From Flavobacteriaceae bacterium (GTDB lineage Bacteria > Bacteroidota > Bacteroidia > Flavobacteriales > Flavobacteriaceae), in assembly GCA_018657955.1 (NCBI GenBank), contig JABHWD010000005.1:1-51456 (forward strand): DNA of 51,456 bases, in the 5' to 3' direction. Under the pieces are notes generated by a model. It was not told where the DNA came from, did no database searches, and saw only the letters and a list, made by a program, of their open reading frames with translations. The position numbers were made by a program, and so were the translations under genes. Of the stretch, positions 18,223-27,123 are shown piece after piece; within the stretch, counting starts at the first letter, position 1; each line of letters starts with the position of its first letter.

Positions 18223-19365
18223 TTGGCTCAAAAAATTAAAGTTTTTATAGACACTTTTTATTATCAGGCTGCATTGTCTGGAATGAGAACCTATATTAAT
18301 GAGCTAGTTTTAGGAGCCAAAAATTCAAAAAATAATAACATTGAATATCTTTTTTCCCACGACATTAATCACTGGGATCAAAACCATAAATTTTTAAATC
18401 CAAAAAATAGATTATCTAGATTGTGTTTTCATGTTTATTATTTTTTTTGGAAACAAATTATATTGCCATTTAAAATATTAAAGCACAAACCAAATGTGCT
18501 TATTTGTCCTGATTATGTAGCGCCTTTATGGCGCTTACAAACACTCAAGCTTTGTGTTATTCACGATACACTATTTTGGGATTATCCTAAAAATTACAAC
18601 CCACTATGGCGTAAATATTATATTAAACTTATAAGCTTAGGATTACGAGGAAATACATCTGTAATAACTACAAGTAATTATGTTAAAAGTAACTTAGAAA
18701 GTTTATTTTTAAAACAGAACTTTTCAATTAAAGTTATATATCAAAGTTTTTTAAAATCAAAAATAGACGATGACAGAATTTTAAAAACTTTAAATTTGGA
18801 AGACAGTAATTTTTTATTACATGTAGGCTCTTTTGATAAACGAAAAGATTTAATCACACTTGTCAAAGCGTTTAAATTATTAAAAGAAGATAGAAAAAAT
18901 AAACATTTAAAATTAGTGCTTGCAGGCCAAAAAATCCTTAATGGCAATGCAGAAGTGTTAAAAGAATTGGAGAGATATATTTTGACAAACAATTTATCAA
19001 AAAGTATTTTGATGACAGGTTATTTGTCAGGGGTAGAAATATGCTCCTTATATAAAAAGGCTTTGATATATGTATTTCCCTCAATTGAAGAGGGGTTTGG
19101 TATTCCTGTTTTAGAAGCTTTTGCTATGAAAACTCCAGTTGTAACATCTAATGCGGCCGCAATGGTAGAAATTGCAGAGGGTGCAGCACAACATTATAAC
19201 AAAGGAGATTATACTGAATTATTTAAAACTCTTACTAAATTAATAATTTCAAAACCCAAAAGAAATCATTTGATTGAAAAAGGATCAGAAAGGTTAAAGG
19301 CCTTTTCTAGAGAAAAGTTTATTAAAGATTACGAACAATTTATTTTAAATAGCGTTACGAATTAA
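18223..19365 (+). CDS. Glycosyltransferase family 4
   Basis: GT-B retaining glycosyltransferase of 380 residues. The C-terminal nucleotide-sugar-binding half shows HVGSFDKRKDLITLVKAFKLL, LVLAGQK and the EX7E-type motif PSIEEGFGIPVLEAFAMKTP. The N-terminal half is less conserved, as usual for acceptor-binding domains. It starts with TTG 18223, 42 nt after the polymerase gene, and ends directly against the next ATG. The sugar donor is not known. Confidence 0.88.
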   Translation: MAQKIKVFIDTFYYQAALSGMRTYINELVLGAKNSKNNNIEYLFSHDINHWDQNHKFLNPKNRLSRLCFHVYYFFWKQIILPFKILKHKPNVLICPDYVAPLWRLQTLKLCVIHDTLFWDYPKNYNPLWRKYYIKLISLGLRGNTSVITTSNYVKSNLESLFLKQNFSIKVIYQSFLKSKIDDDRILKTLNLEDSNFLLHVGSFDKRKDLITLVKAFKLLKEDRKNKHLKLVLAGQKILNGNAEVLKELERYILTNNLSKSILMTGYLSGVEICSLYKKALIYVFPSIEEGFGIPVLEAFAMKTPVVTSNAAAMVEIAEGAAQHYNKGDYTELFKTLTKLIISKPKRNHLIEKGSERLKAFSREKFIKDYEQFILNSVTN

Positions 19366-20517
19366 ATGAAACAACTAGCTAAAAGAGTACTTGTATTACA
19401 CAGCTCTAATGATATGTATGGCGCCAGTAGAATTGTGTTACAAGTAATAGATATCTTAATTAAAGCTAAATATGAAGTGCATGTTATTTTACCTTATAAA
19501 GGAGTTTTAAATAAGATAATTACAGATAAAGGAGCATCATGTAGCATTTATAATTTAGGAGTTTTTAGAAAAATATATTTGAATTTAAATGGCTTATACA
19601 ACCGATTTTTAAAAATTAAAAACGCTAAAAATCATATCTCAAATTATATCGATAAACACCACATAGATTTATTGTACACCAGCACATCAGTAATTATCTC
19701 TGGAGGATTAGCAGCAAAAAAAAGTGGCATTCCTTCTATATCTCATATCCATGAAATACCAACTGTCAATAAATCTTACGAAATATTTATTGCTTTGTTT
19801 GTGCGATATTTTTCAAAAAAAGTTATTGTGGTTTCAAATAGTGTTGCAAAACACTGGCAGCCTTACCTTAAAAAAAAGCAACTTCTTAAAGTTTACAACG
19901 GTATTGTTTTTCCGCTTACAGAGGTTTCTGAATACACAAAAAGAAAAATTGGTCAAGACATAACTGTTACATCAATAGGGAGATTGATCCCCGGCAAAGG
20001 ACATAAATACTTTATAGAAGCGGCCAAAGAGTTATTAAAACTAAATAATCAGTATCAATTTTTAATTGTTGGAGATACTTTTCCAGGTTATGAATCTTAC
20101 GAAGAAGAACTAAAAACGTTAGTTATTGAAAATGATTTACATGAAAAAATACATTTTTTAGGCTATAGAGCAGATATTGAAGCTATATTGGCCAAATCCG
20201 ATTTGCTTTTTCATTCCTCAATAACACCAGATTCTTTGCCTACAGTACTCTTTGAAGCAATTAAAATGAAAGTACCTTTAGCGGCTACAGAATTAGCAGG
20301 TGCGGTAGAAATTTTAGACAATGGGAATTGCGGTTTATTGTTGCCACTCAATAATGCAAAAAAAGTAGCAGAACTGATAAATGATTATATTAAGGATGAA
20401 AATTTGAAAATATCAAATATTGAAAAAGCAATTGAATACACCAATCTACATTTTTCACCTACACAATTCGAGAAAAATATTTTAGACATCTTCAAAATTA
20501 CTCTGACATCAAAATGA
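19366..20517 (+). CDS. Glycosyltransferase family 4
   Basis: Second GT-B enzyme of the locus, 383 residues. HSSNDMYGASRIVLQVIDIL at the N-terminus is typical for GT4 acceptor domains. SIGRLIPGKGHKYFIEAAKEL and PDSLPTVLFEAIKMKVPLAAT with EAxxMxxP form the donor site. It begins on the base after the previous gene's stop and its own stop overlaps the next ATG by 4 nt, so the three transferases form one translational unit. Donor and acceptor unknown. Confidence 0.88.
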   Translation: MKQLAKRVLVLHSSNDMYGASRIVLQVIDILIKAKYEVHVILPYKGVLNKIITDKGASCSIYNLGVFRKIYLNLNGLYNRFLKIKNAKNHISNYIDKHHIDLLYTSTSVIISGGLAAKKSGIPSISHIHEIPTVNKSYEIFIALFVRYFSKKVIVVSNSVAKHWQPYLKKKQLLKVYNGIVFPLTEVSEYTKRKIGQDITVTSIGRLIPGKGHKYFIEAAKELLKLNNQYQFLIVGDTFPGYESYEEELKTLVIENDLHEKIHFLGYRADIEAILAKSDLLFHSSITPDSLPTVLFEAIKMKVPLAATELAGAVEILDNGNCGLLLPLNNAKKVAELINDYIKDENLKISNIEKAIEYTNLHFSPTQFEKNILDIFKITLTSK

Positions 20518-21647
20518 CTCAATTAAAAAGTAATACAAATCCTTTAAAAATTGCCATCATTGGCTCTAGAGGATATCCGTATGTTTATAGTGGTTATGAA
20601 ACCCTAATTAGAGAATTAAGTGAGCGTTTGGTGGAAAAGGGCTGTGAAGTAACTGTTTATTGCCATCGCAGCTTATTTAAAGAAAAACCAGCTCATGTAA
20701 ACGGTATTAAATTGGTGTATATGCCTACTATAGAAACAAAATCGCTAAGTCAATTTATACATTCTTTTTTATCTATGTGCCATGCAGTTGTTTCTGATGC
20801 AGATGTTGTTTTTGCTGTAAATGCAGCTAATGGTCCTTTTGGTTTAATCTCAAAAATATTTAGAAAACCAACGGCTATAAACGTGGATGGTTTAGAATGG
20901 TTACGTCCTAAATGGAAAGGTTTAGGTGCCAGATATTTTAAAATAGCAGCTTGGTTGTCAACAATTTTGTTCGATCAAATTATAAATGATTCTGAGGAGA
21001 TGCGTAAGGTATATCTAAACATATTTAAAAAAGAATCGGTAGTAATTGCTTATGGTGCCACAATAAAAAAACCAGAAGATCCCTCTTTGATTCATCAATG
21101 GCTTATTGCCCCAAAAGAATATTATTTAGTTGTTGGACGTATGATTCCAGATAATAACGCCGATATTATTGTGAAAGGTTTTTTAGCCTCAAATTCAACA
21201 AAAAAAATGGTTATTGTGGGCGATGTCTTTTACAAAGACAATTATGCTGATGAGCTAAAAGCACTAAAAGATGAGAGACTTGTTTTTACCGGTTATGTTA
21301 ATGACCCTGAAGTTTTAGCGACTTTATACCATCATTGTTATGTATACGTTCACGGACACGAGTTTGGGGGAACGAATCCAACAATGATTAAAGCAATGGC
21401 ATATGGCTGTGCTATTCTGGCTTTAAATACTGTTTTTAACAAAGAAATGTTAAACAATGACTCATACGGAATTTATTTTGAAAAAAATCAGATAGCTATT
21501 CGACAACAAATCAATCATGCAGATCAGCACCCTAAGGAAATTAAAAAATTACGTCAAAACTCCCACCTGGGTATCACTGATAAATACAATTGGGATTGTA
21601 TTGCAGATCAATATTTAGAGGTTTTTAGACGGCTTGCTGAAAAATAA
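20514..21647 (+). CDS. Glycosyltransferase with DUF1972 domain (GT4 type)
   Basis: 377 residues. The N-terminus IAIIGSRGYPYVYSGYETLI is the DUF1972 signature found in Cps2T/WchF-like transferases, several of which are beta-1,4-rhamnosyltransferases. The C-terminal half has VVGRMIPDNNADIIVKGF and HGHEFGGTNPTMIKAMAYGC, the GT4 donor pocket. Rhamnosyl transfer is therefore a reasonable guess but not shown. Last gene of the rightward run. It ends 6 nt from the convergent wzi-like gene. Confidence 0.88.
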   Translation: MTQLKSNTNPLKIAIIGSRGYPYVYSGYETLIRELSERLVEKGCEVTVYCHRSLFKEKPAHVNGIKLVYMPTIETKSLSQFIHSFLSMCHAVVSDADVVFAVNAANGPFGLISKIFRKPTAINVDGLEWLRPKWKGLGARYFKIAAWLSTILFDQIINDSEEMRKVYLNIFKKESVVIAYGATIKKPEDPSLIHQWLIAPKEYYLVVGRMIPDNNADIIVKGFLASNSTKKMVIVGDVFYKDNYADELKALKDERLVFTGYVNDPEVLATLYHHCYVYVHGHEFGGTNPTMIKAMAYGCAILALNTVFNKEMLNNDSYGIYFEKNQIAIRQQINHADQHPKEIKKLRQNSHLGITDKYNWDCIADQYLEVFRRLAEK

Positions 21648-21653
21648 AAAAAA

Positions 21654-23393
21654 TTACAATTTAAAGTTGATATCCTTTCTTTGATTAGATTTTTTTTTAG
21701 AATTAAAATGATAGGTAAGATTAAAATTTACGTGAATGTTGTTAACATCTGTACCAGCGTGATAATATGGATTTGTGTAATCATCTAATTCCCATTGATA
21801 GTTTAAGCTTCTTGAGTAAACTACATTAATGCGTCCCCAATAATTTTTTATCTTTTTTTGGACACTGAAATGCACATTAAAATCTTTCCAATAACGCCTA
21901 AAGTCTTGAGCTTCTTCAAAAGCGTATATAAAAAAATCATTGTCTTGGTCTATAACCTCAAAAGCAATACTATACTTATCTAATTTATCTATCATAGCAA
22001 ATTCAAAATACTGAGAATTACTACCTGGGCCTATACCCGCACCCATTACTTCACCATTATTGGTGTAGCCATGTCTAACTTTGCTATGCATATACCAGGA
22101 ACCGGCATCTCTTAATAAACGAGAAGAGGTTTGTTGCATCACTGTTCTCTCCCATGAAAATTCATATATTTTACTAGTTGGGCTTTTTTGAAAAACTTTG
22201 TGAATACCCATGGTATAAGCTCTTGCGTGATCAGAGTCTAATATTAAATCTCTTAAATTATATTTGGCATCATTATAGTTTAATTCACCATAAATTTCTG
22301 CTTTAGCATCCTGCCACACCCATCTTCCAAAAAATCCCGCACCCTGATCTCTTTCCCCTTCTAAGGAATCGGAAGTCAAACCATATCTATCATTTTTTCT
22401 AAAAAGACCATCAAAAACGGGAAAATAATCACTATTTGTTGTTGCAAATTCACCATACATTTGCACCCATCTAATAAACCCAAGTGACAGCCCTTCAACC
22501 CATTTAGGGGAATACGTAAAAGTTAAACCTTGGTAATAGCGCCAATCATCATTTTTTGGGAAATATAAGTTGGTACCTCCAAATGTTTGATTGGGTACAG
22601 GAGGCCTGAATCCAGAACCCTCTAAACGTCCTGTTACTACTTGCCATTCAAAATTTCCTATAGGGGTCTTTATAGGTCGTGTTGTATTAAAAGTAATATG
22701 ATTAAATCCTTGAGCTTGGTTACTCATCATGATACTGTTTCTTATAGAGGGCCCCCACCAAATATTTTCTGATGATAAACCTAGCGAAAGACCTTTATAA
22801 TTTAACCGTATACTGGATTGGCCAAATAAAGATTTTTTATACGCGTTTTCTCCAAATCTCTCGGGCATGTCAATATGATTCCAAAGATTGTATCTTCTAG
22901 CCCAAGTTATTCCATAATGGCTATCTGGAAACCCTTCAAAATTTCTATTTTCAGCATAAATGGATTCAGGCTTGAATTGTATAGATAAGGGGCCTAATTC
23001 CGCATGAAAACCAAAACTAACAAGTTGTTGGTAGCCTCTGTTTGGAATCATACTACCATTATTTCTGCTGTAAGGATGGTGACTACTGTATTCCATTATA
23101 AAATCAACAGGTAAGATTTTTAATGTGCCATGCTTTCCAAAAAAAGTTTTTAATGTAGCCCCATATTCATTACTGCCGATAAGACTTGAATCAATTTTAA
23201 CACCTATTTTACCCGTGTGAATTGGTAACGATGTAAATGAAACGGAGGGATCAAATTCACCAAGTAATTGAGCTGTTCTAAGGTTTTGTTGAATAAAACC
23301 CTCATTAAGGTTAATTGTTTGTGCTTGTACCTTTTGAAAAAAACAAAAGCAAAATACAACGGATAATATGATTCGCATAAAATATTTTTTCAT
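21654..23393 (-). CDS. Capsule assembly Wzi-family outer-membrane protein
   Basis: Beta-barrel outer-membrane protein thought to anchor or order capsule chains on the cell surface. The 579-residue protein has a signal peptide (about 1-24, ending KVQAQ), then alternating amphipathic strands with many aromatic residues. Stretches such as FGFHAELGPLSIQFKPES and YKGLSLGLSSENIWWGPSIRN resemble the Wzi family; the WWGP motif is typical. It shares one base with the lipoprotein gene upstream, so the two are cotranscribed against the rest of the locus. Its presence favours a cell-attached capsule over free exopolysaccharide. Confidence 0.85.
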   Translation of the reverse strand: MKKYFMRIILSVVFCFCFFQKVQAQTINLNEGFIQQNLRTAQLLGEFDPSVSFTSLPIHTGKIGVKIDSSLIGSNEYGATLKTFFGKHGTLKILPVDFIMEYSSHHPYSRNNGSMIPNRGYQQLVSFGFHAELGPLSIQFKPESIYAENRNFEGFPDSHYGITWARRYNLWNHIDMPERFGENAYKKSLFGQSSIRLNYKGLSLGLSSENIWWGPSIRNSIMMSNQAQGFNHITFNTTRPIKTPIGNFEWQVVTGRLEGSGFRPPVPNQTFGGTNLYFPKNDDWRYYQGLTFTYSPKWVEGLSLGFIRWVQMYGEFATTNSDYFPVFDGLFRKNDRYGLTSDSLEGERDQGAGFFGRWVWQDAKAEIYGELNYNDAKYNLRDLILDSDHARAYTMGIHKVFQKSPTSKIYEFSWERTVMQQTSSRLLRDAGSWYMHSKVRHGYTNNGEVMGAGIGPGSNSQYFEFAMIDKLDKYSIAFEVIDQDNDFFIYAFEEAQDFRRYWKDFNVHFSVQKKIKNYWGRINVVYSRSLNYQWELDDYTNPYYHAGTDVNNIHVNFNLTYHFNSKKKSNQRKDINFKL

Positions 23394-24064
23394 TAGTATG
23401 TGTGAAGACGCACTTTTAAATTATCTAGAGACCAACTCTCATCACATCTTTGATCAGCGGCGTTAGGTTGGTAAAGCTGGTCATAAAAGCGTATGAGTAA
23501 AGCGTTGCCTGTATGTTCAAAAACCTGTTCAATTGTATACATTGTCGTACCATCAAATTCAGAGTCCAAACTGCATAAGCCAGGCAGTAATCTTGATGAT
23601 CCTTCTCGCGGGAGGTTTTCAGTAGGAAAAACACCAGGATAAGATTGTCTTAAGCAGAACGCTGTGTTACAAACACTGTTAGAAAAAGAAGTTTCCCAAA
23701 CATTAGAAGGAGTACCCCCGTCAGATATTAGTTCAATAAACCATGCGTCAGGTTGATCGGGATCAAAATTGTTAAAATTGCCATCCCAAGAATCGTGAAT
23801 ATATAAATCAAAAGAGATATAAATATAATCGTGAGGGCCAATATTATTTAGGTTTAGTGAAAAACCATCATTGTTATAATTTCCTAATACAGTAGTATTG
23901 TTAAAAGTCATCAATTGAGCGCCATCAATAGCATCTAAATCACCACTTTCAAAATCATTATTGTAAAAAAGGTCGATGCTTTGAAGTTCATCTGATTTAC
24001 CACAAGAAAATAAAATTACCAAAACCAATAAAAATATTTTTTTAGGAATATGAGTTAAATTCAT
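23393..24064 (-). CDS. Surface lipoprotein of unknown function, partner of Wzi
   Basis: 223 residues. A type II signal ends at Cys21 (LVILFSCGKSDE). The Lys-Ser-Asp-Glu after the Cys resembles the Bacteroidota lipoprotein export signal, so surface exposure is predicted. The mature part is rich in Asp, Asn and aromatic residues, carries four further Cys that could form disulfides, and ends in ESWSLDNLKVRLH, a pattern seen at the end of jelly-roll carbohydrate-binding domains. I do not recognise a named family. Overlap with the wzi-like gene suggests a role in polysaccharide binding or assembly. Confidence 0.7.
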   Translation of the reverse strand: MNLTHIPKKIFLLVLVILFSCGKSDELQSIDLFYNNDFESGDLDAIDGAQLMTFNNTTVLGNYNNDGFSLNLNNIGPHDYIYISFDLYIHDSWDGNFNNFDPDQPDAWFIELISDGGTPSNVWETSFSNSVCNTAFCLRQSYPGVFPTENLPREGSSRLLPGLCSLDSEFDGTTMYTIEQVFEHTGNALLIRFYDQLYQPNAADQRCDESWSLDNLKVRLHTY

Positions 24065-24133
24065 ATGAGTAAATAATACTAAATAGTAAAAATAGGCAAA
24101 AATTATTAATATGTTTTTACTAAGAAAATTTAA

Positions 24134-24817
24134 ATGTTTAGTTTAGCCAAAAATTTGCGACAACAAGCAATAACATCATATAAATTGAAAAGTAAAGTAA
24201 AAAAAAACCCCCTTAAAAAGGTTTTTAATGCTGTTTTAAAAAGGGTATTTGACATTTTATTTTCTGGCTTTATTCTTGTCTTTTTCCTCTCATGGATGTA
24301 TCCGCTATTTGCTTTGATTATAAAACTACAAAGTAGTGGGCCAGTCATTTATAAACAACTTAGAGAAGGAAAAGATGGTGTTCATTTCTTGTGTTTTAAA
24401 TTTAGAACAATGCATTTAAATGGTGAATCCGACTATTCTTGGACAAAAGTAAACGACCCCAGAGTTACAAGATTTGGTGTATTTTTAAGAAGATCTTCCT
24501 TAGATGAATTCCCTCAATTTTTAAATGTTTTTTTAGGAAGTATGTCTATCGTAGGACCAAGGCCACACCCAATAAAATTAAATGATTTATACCGAGATCG
24601 TGTAGAAAAATTCTCTCTAAGGCATGAGACTAGACCAGGCGTAACAGGACTTTCTCAAATGAAAGACTATAGAGGCAGTATTACACAATATCATCAAATG
24701 AATTCACGAGTAAAACTGGATCGATTTTACATTCAAAAATGGACATTTTTATTTGATCTCAAAATTATAGTATTAACAATTCCTGCCACTATACATTGGG
24801 GGTTGTCCAGTAAATAG
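24134..24817 (+). CDS. Priming sugar transferase (polyisoprenyl-phosphate hexose-1-P transferase)
   Basis: Starts repeat-unit assembly by moving a sugar-1-phosphate onto undecaprenyl phosphate. The 227-residue protein has one membrane hairpin (about 43-66, FSGFILVFFLSWMYPLFALI), the catalytic basic motif FLCFKFRTMHLNGE, DPRVTRFGVFLRRSSLDEFPQ with the Asp-Glu pair, and SIVGPRPHP. This is the minimal catalytic form (PglC/WecP/WcaJ C-terminal domain type) without the extra N-terminal membrane domain of WcaJ. It is divergent from the lipoprotein/wzi pair and would be the first-acting enzyme of the locus although it lies last. Confidence 0.92.
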   Translation: MFSLAKNLRQQAITSYKLKSKVKKNPLKKVFNAVLKRVFDILFSGFILVFFLSWMYPLFALIIKLQSSGPVIYKQLREGKDGVHFLCFKFRTMHLNGESDYSWTKVNDPRVTRFGVFLRRSSLDEFPQFLNVFLGSMSIVGPRPHPIKLNDLYRDRVEKFSLRHETRPGVTGLSQMKDYRGSITQYHQMNSRVKLDRFYIQKWTFLFDLKIIVLTIPATIHWGLSSK

Positions 24818-24922
24818 TGATTTATTATATTAATCTTTAAATACTTAATTCTCACAACAGAGACGACAGACCTTGTTGTAAATATTGCTAAAGCTCTTAA
24901 AATAGCTTAACCCAACATTTCT

Positions 24923-24930
24923 TATATTTG
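24923..24930 (+). promoter_or_regulatory. Probable -7 element of the DUF285 lipoprotein gene
   Basis: TATATTTG fits TAnnTTTG exactly and ends 20 nt before the ATG at 24951. It sits in the 133-nt gap after the priming transferase gene, so this lipoprotein gene is probably transcribed on its own. Confidence 0.5.
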
Positions 24931-24950
24931 AATAATCATTCAATTTAGTT

Positions 24951-26048
24951 ATGAAAAAACTACTCATACTCTGTGCTTTTTTAGTCTTAGCTTGTTCAAG
25001 TGATTATGAACTTCTTTGTGTTGATGAGGTTAGTTTATCAACATTCCCAGCCACTAATGTAACTAGAACATCAGCTACCTTAAATGGACTTATAAGCACT
25101 GCATCCATTAATTGTGACACCACCACCACCCAAAGACAAGGCTTTGTTTATTCAAGACAACGCCAGCCAGTCATAGGAGATTTTGAAATTAACTCTGCTG
25201 GTGATTCTATAAATTCCACAATAGAAAACCTTGAGCCAAATACAGCTTACTACTTTAGAACGTTTGCGATTAACCCTGTAGCTGATCTTTACGCTGATAA
25301 AGATGAAGAAATAAGAAGATTTGTGACTCATGTGGATGACGTGCCTACAAATTGTGATGTAGTCTATCTAGGCGAAAATGGAATAACCATTAAAGCTTGT
25401 GAATCCGCTAATGTAGGAGACGTAGGGACTATTAATGGAGTTGAATATACTATTGTGAGCGAGCTTAATCTTAGACAGAGGATTATCGATAATGCAGATA
25501 TTTCTTCTGTATGTACTTCAAGAGTTACACAAATGGAGAAGTTATTTTATCAAAACGATGTCTTCAATCAGGATATTTCCACTTGGGATGTAAGTAATGT
25601 TATTAGTATGTCTCAGATGTTTGAAGAATCTGCTTTTAATCAAGATATTTCAAATTGGGATGTAAGAAATTTAACTGATATGTATGCGATGTTTAAAGAC
25701 AATTCAGCTTTTAATCAGCCTATAGGAGATTGGAATGTTGGTAGTGTGAATAAAATGGGAAGAATGTTTCAAGGCAATTCAGCCTTTAACCAACCCATAA
25801 ATAATTGGGATGTAGCTAGTGTAGATGAGATGTGGTACATGTTTTTTAATGCTTCAAACTTTAATCAACCATTAGGAAATTGGAATGTAAGCGGTGTAAA
25901 TAATATGTATTCGATGTTTAGCGGGTCTTCATTTAATCAAGATATAGGAAATTGGGATGTAAGTAATGTTTTACAATGTGATGGTTTCAGCTATAACACT
26001 CCTCAATGGACACTACCTCAGCCTTACTTCACAAGCTGTATACCATAA
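24951..26048 (+). CDS. BspA-like (DUF285) leucine-rich surface lipoprotein
   Basis: 365 residues. Lipobox Cys15 (LVLACSSDYE) follows a short signal, with acidic residues after it. Residues about 30-125 look like one fibronectin type III-like domain (SATLNGLISTASI, then NLEPNTAYYFRTFAIN). Residues about 190-345 hold six repeats of about 24 residues with the core FNQ(D/P)I-x-x-W-(D/N)-V and Met-Phe at fixed spacing, the DUF285/BspA repeat. Members are cell-surface adhesion or interaction proteins; the ligand is unknown. No type IX secretion C-terminal domain is seen, in line with lipid anchoring. Repeat number can vary by recombination. Confidence 0.85.
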   Translation: MKKLLILCAFLVLACSSDYELLCVDEVSLSTFPATNVTRTSATLNGLISTASINCDTTTTQRQGFVYSRQRQPVIGDFEINSAGDSINSTIENLEPNTAYYFRTFAINPVADLYADKDEEIRRFVTHVDDVPTNCDVVYLGENGITIKACESANVGDVGTINGVEYTIVSELNLRQRIIDNADISSVCTSRVTQMEKLFYQNDVFNQDISTWDVSNVISMSQMFEESAFNQDISNWDVRNLTDMYAMFKDNSAFNQPIGDWNVGSVNKMGRMFQGNSAFNQPINNWDVASVDEMWYMFFNASNFNQPLGNWNVSGVNNMYSMFSGSSFNQDIGNWDVSNVLQCDGFSYNTPQWTLPQPYFTSCIP

Positions 26049-26265
26049 TGATAAGCCTAGATTAGGATATCCACTTTTTTCAATTCAGCTACTTCTAATA
26101 ATCCTCTTAAATAGGTTAAACTTATATTTAGATGAATAACCCACAGCTTTCTGTAGCTTGATAGTATAAGCCTTTGTGCTTAAATTATAGACTGTTTAGT
26201 CTTAATATACCAACAAGTTTAGTAGTTAGGAATTAATTATATTTGATACGCCTAAAAAAACCACT
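26049..26265. other. Intergenic region without a recognised gene
   Basis: 217 nt between the DUF285 gene and the PAP2 gene. No open frame, tRNA or strong hairpin was seen. The only signal is a promoter-like box close to its right end, listed separately. Confidence 0.5.
26238..26245 (+). promoter_or_regulatory. Probable -7 element of the PAP2-family gene
   Basis: TATATTTG matches TAnnTTTG exactly and lies 20 nt before the TTG start at 26266. Its position supports that TTG as the true start. Confidence 0.45.
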
Positions 26266-27009
26266 TTGAAAAAGCTACTAATTATTTTATTATTTGTTTC
26301 ATTAATCTCTTTTGGACAAAATGAAAAAAATGACACTATACACAACACACAAAACATTAATCTCAATTTTAAGTCAGTAATAATTCCAAGTGTTTTAATC
26401 GGATATGGAATAATAGGTATTCATAACGATGCATTAAAACGATTTAATTATGACATACAAGAAGAATTAAAAGGACATATAGATAATAATTTTAAAATAG
26501 ATAATGTTTCTCAATTTGTTCCTTCCTTATCTGTATATGGTCTAAATGCAATTGGTATAAAAGGAAAAAATAATTTTAAAGACAGGACAATCATTTTGGG
26601 AACAGCATCTTTGATTATGGGCTCAACAGTTACAGCAATGAAAAAGCTGACAACAATTGAACGCCCAGATGGTTCGAATAAACTTTCATTTCCTTCAGGT
26701 AGTACAGCAATAGCTTTTATGGGAGCAGAGTTTTTATATCAAGAATATAAAGAAGTATCAATTTGGTATGGGATTTCTGGATATTTAGTTGCTACTGGAA
26801 CTGGTTTTTTAAGATTGCATAACAATAAACATTGGTTTACAGATGTTGTTGGTGGTGCTGGAATCGGAATTTTAAGTACTAAAATTGCTTATTGGATTCA
26901 TCCGCTTGTAAAAAAAACTTTATTTAAAGATAAAAAAGAGATTAGCGGATTAGTTATGCCTTTTCACAATGGAAAAGAATACGGATTAGCTTTGTCAATG
27001 TCTTTCTAA
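26266..27009 (+). CDS. PAP2-family membrane phosphatase-like protein lacking the motif-2 His
   Basis: 247 residues with a signal peptide (about 1-17) and several hydrophobic helices. The family acts on lipid phosphates at the periplasmic face, for example undecaprenyl pyrophosphate or lipid A. Motif 1 is intact: K126, six residues, then R133-P134. Motif 2 reads P143-S-G-S146 instead of PSGH, so the general-acid His is missing (codon AGT). Motif 3 keeps R183, H189 and D193 in LRLHNNKHWFTDV, with Leu in place of the first Ser. The phospho-acceptor His189 remains. Either activity is reduced or altered, or another residue substitutes. The start is TTG. Confidence 0.82.
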   Translation: MKKLLIILLFVSLISFGQNEKNDTIHNTQNINLNFKSVIIPSVLIGYGIIGIHNDALKRFNYDIQEELKGHIDNNFKIDNVSQFVPSLSVYGLNAIGIKGKNNFKDRTIILGTASLIMGSTVTAMKKLTTIERPDGSNKLSFPSGSTAIAFMGAEFLYQEYKEVSIWYGISGYLVATGTGFLRLHNNKHWFTDVVGGAGIGILSTKIAYWIHPLVKKTLFKDKKEISGLVMPFHNGKEYGLALSMSF

Positions 27010-27077
27010 AGAAATAATTATACACAACACAGATTGTTAATGTTTTTCTTTTATAAAGAAAGAAAATAATATTATTC

Positions 27078-27110
27078 TGATAAAAAAATATTCTCTTATC
27101 AAGAATATTT
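27078..27110. repeat. Two interlocked inverted repeats upstream of ompA
   Basis: A perfect 9-bp inverted repeat, AAATATTCT (27086-27094) and AGAATATTT (27102-27110), has a 7-nt loop. That loop holds TTATCA (27096-27101), the exact reverse complement of TGATAA at 27078-27083. The two pairings together have pseudoknot geometry. A third 12-bp palindrome, AATAATATTATT, lies at 27065-27076. The right arm covers where the -33 region of the ompA promoter would be, so an operator is possible; at RNA level it would be the 3' end of the PAP2 transcript. Confidence 0.55.
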
Positions 27111-27123
27111 GTTCTAAAAACCT

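Noticed and set aside
24857-24881. Short inverted repeat ACAACA...TGTTGT as possible terminator after the priming transferase gene
   Set aside because: Only six base pairs with a long loop and no following T-run.
25530-25970. Tandem repeat of about 72 bp
   Set aside because: It is explained by the 24-residue DUF285 repeat of the lipoprotein gene, not by a separate DNA element.
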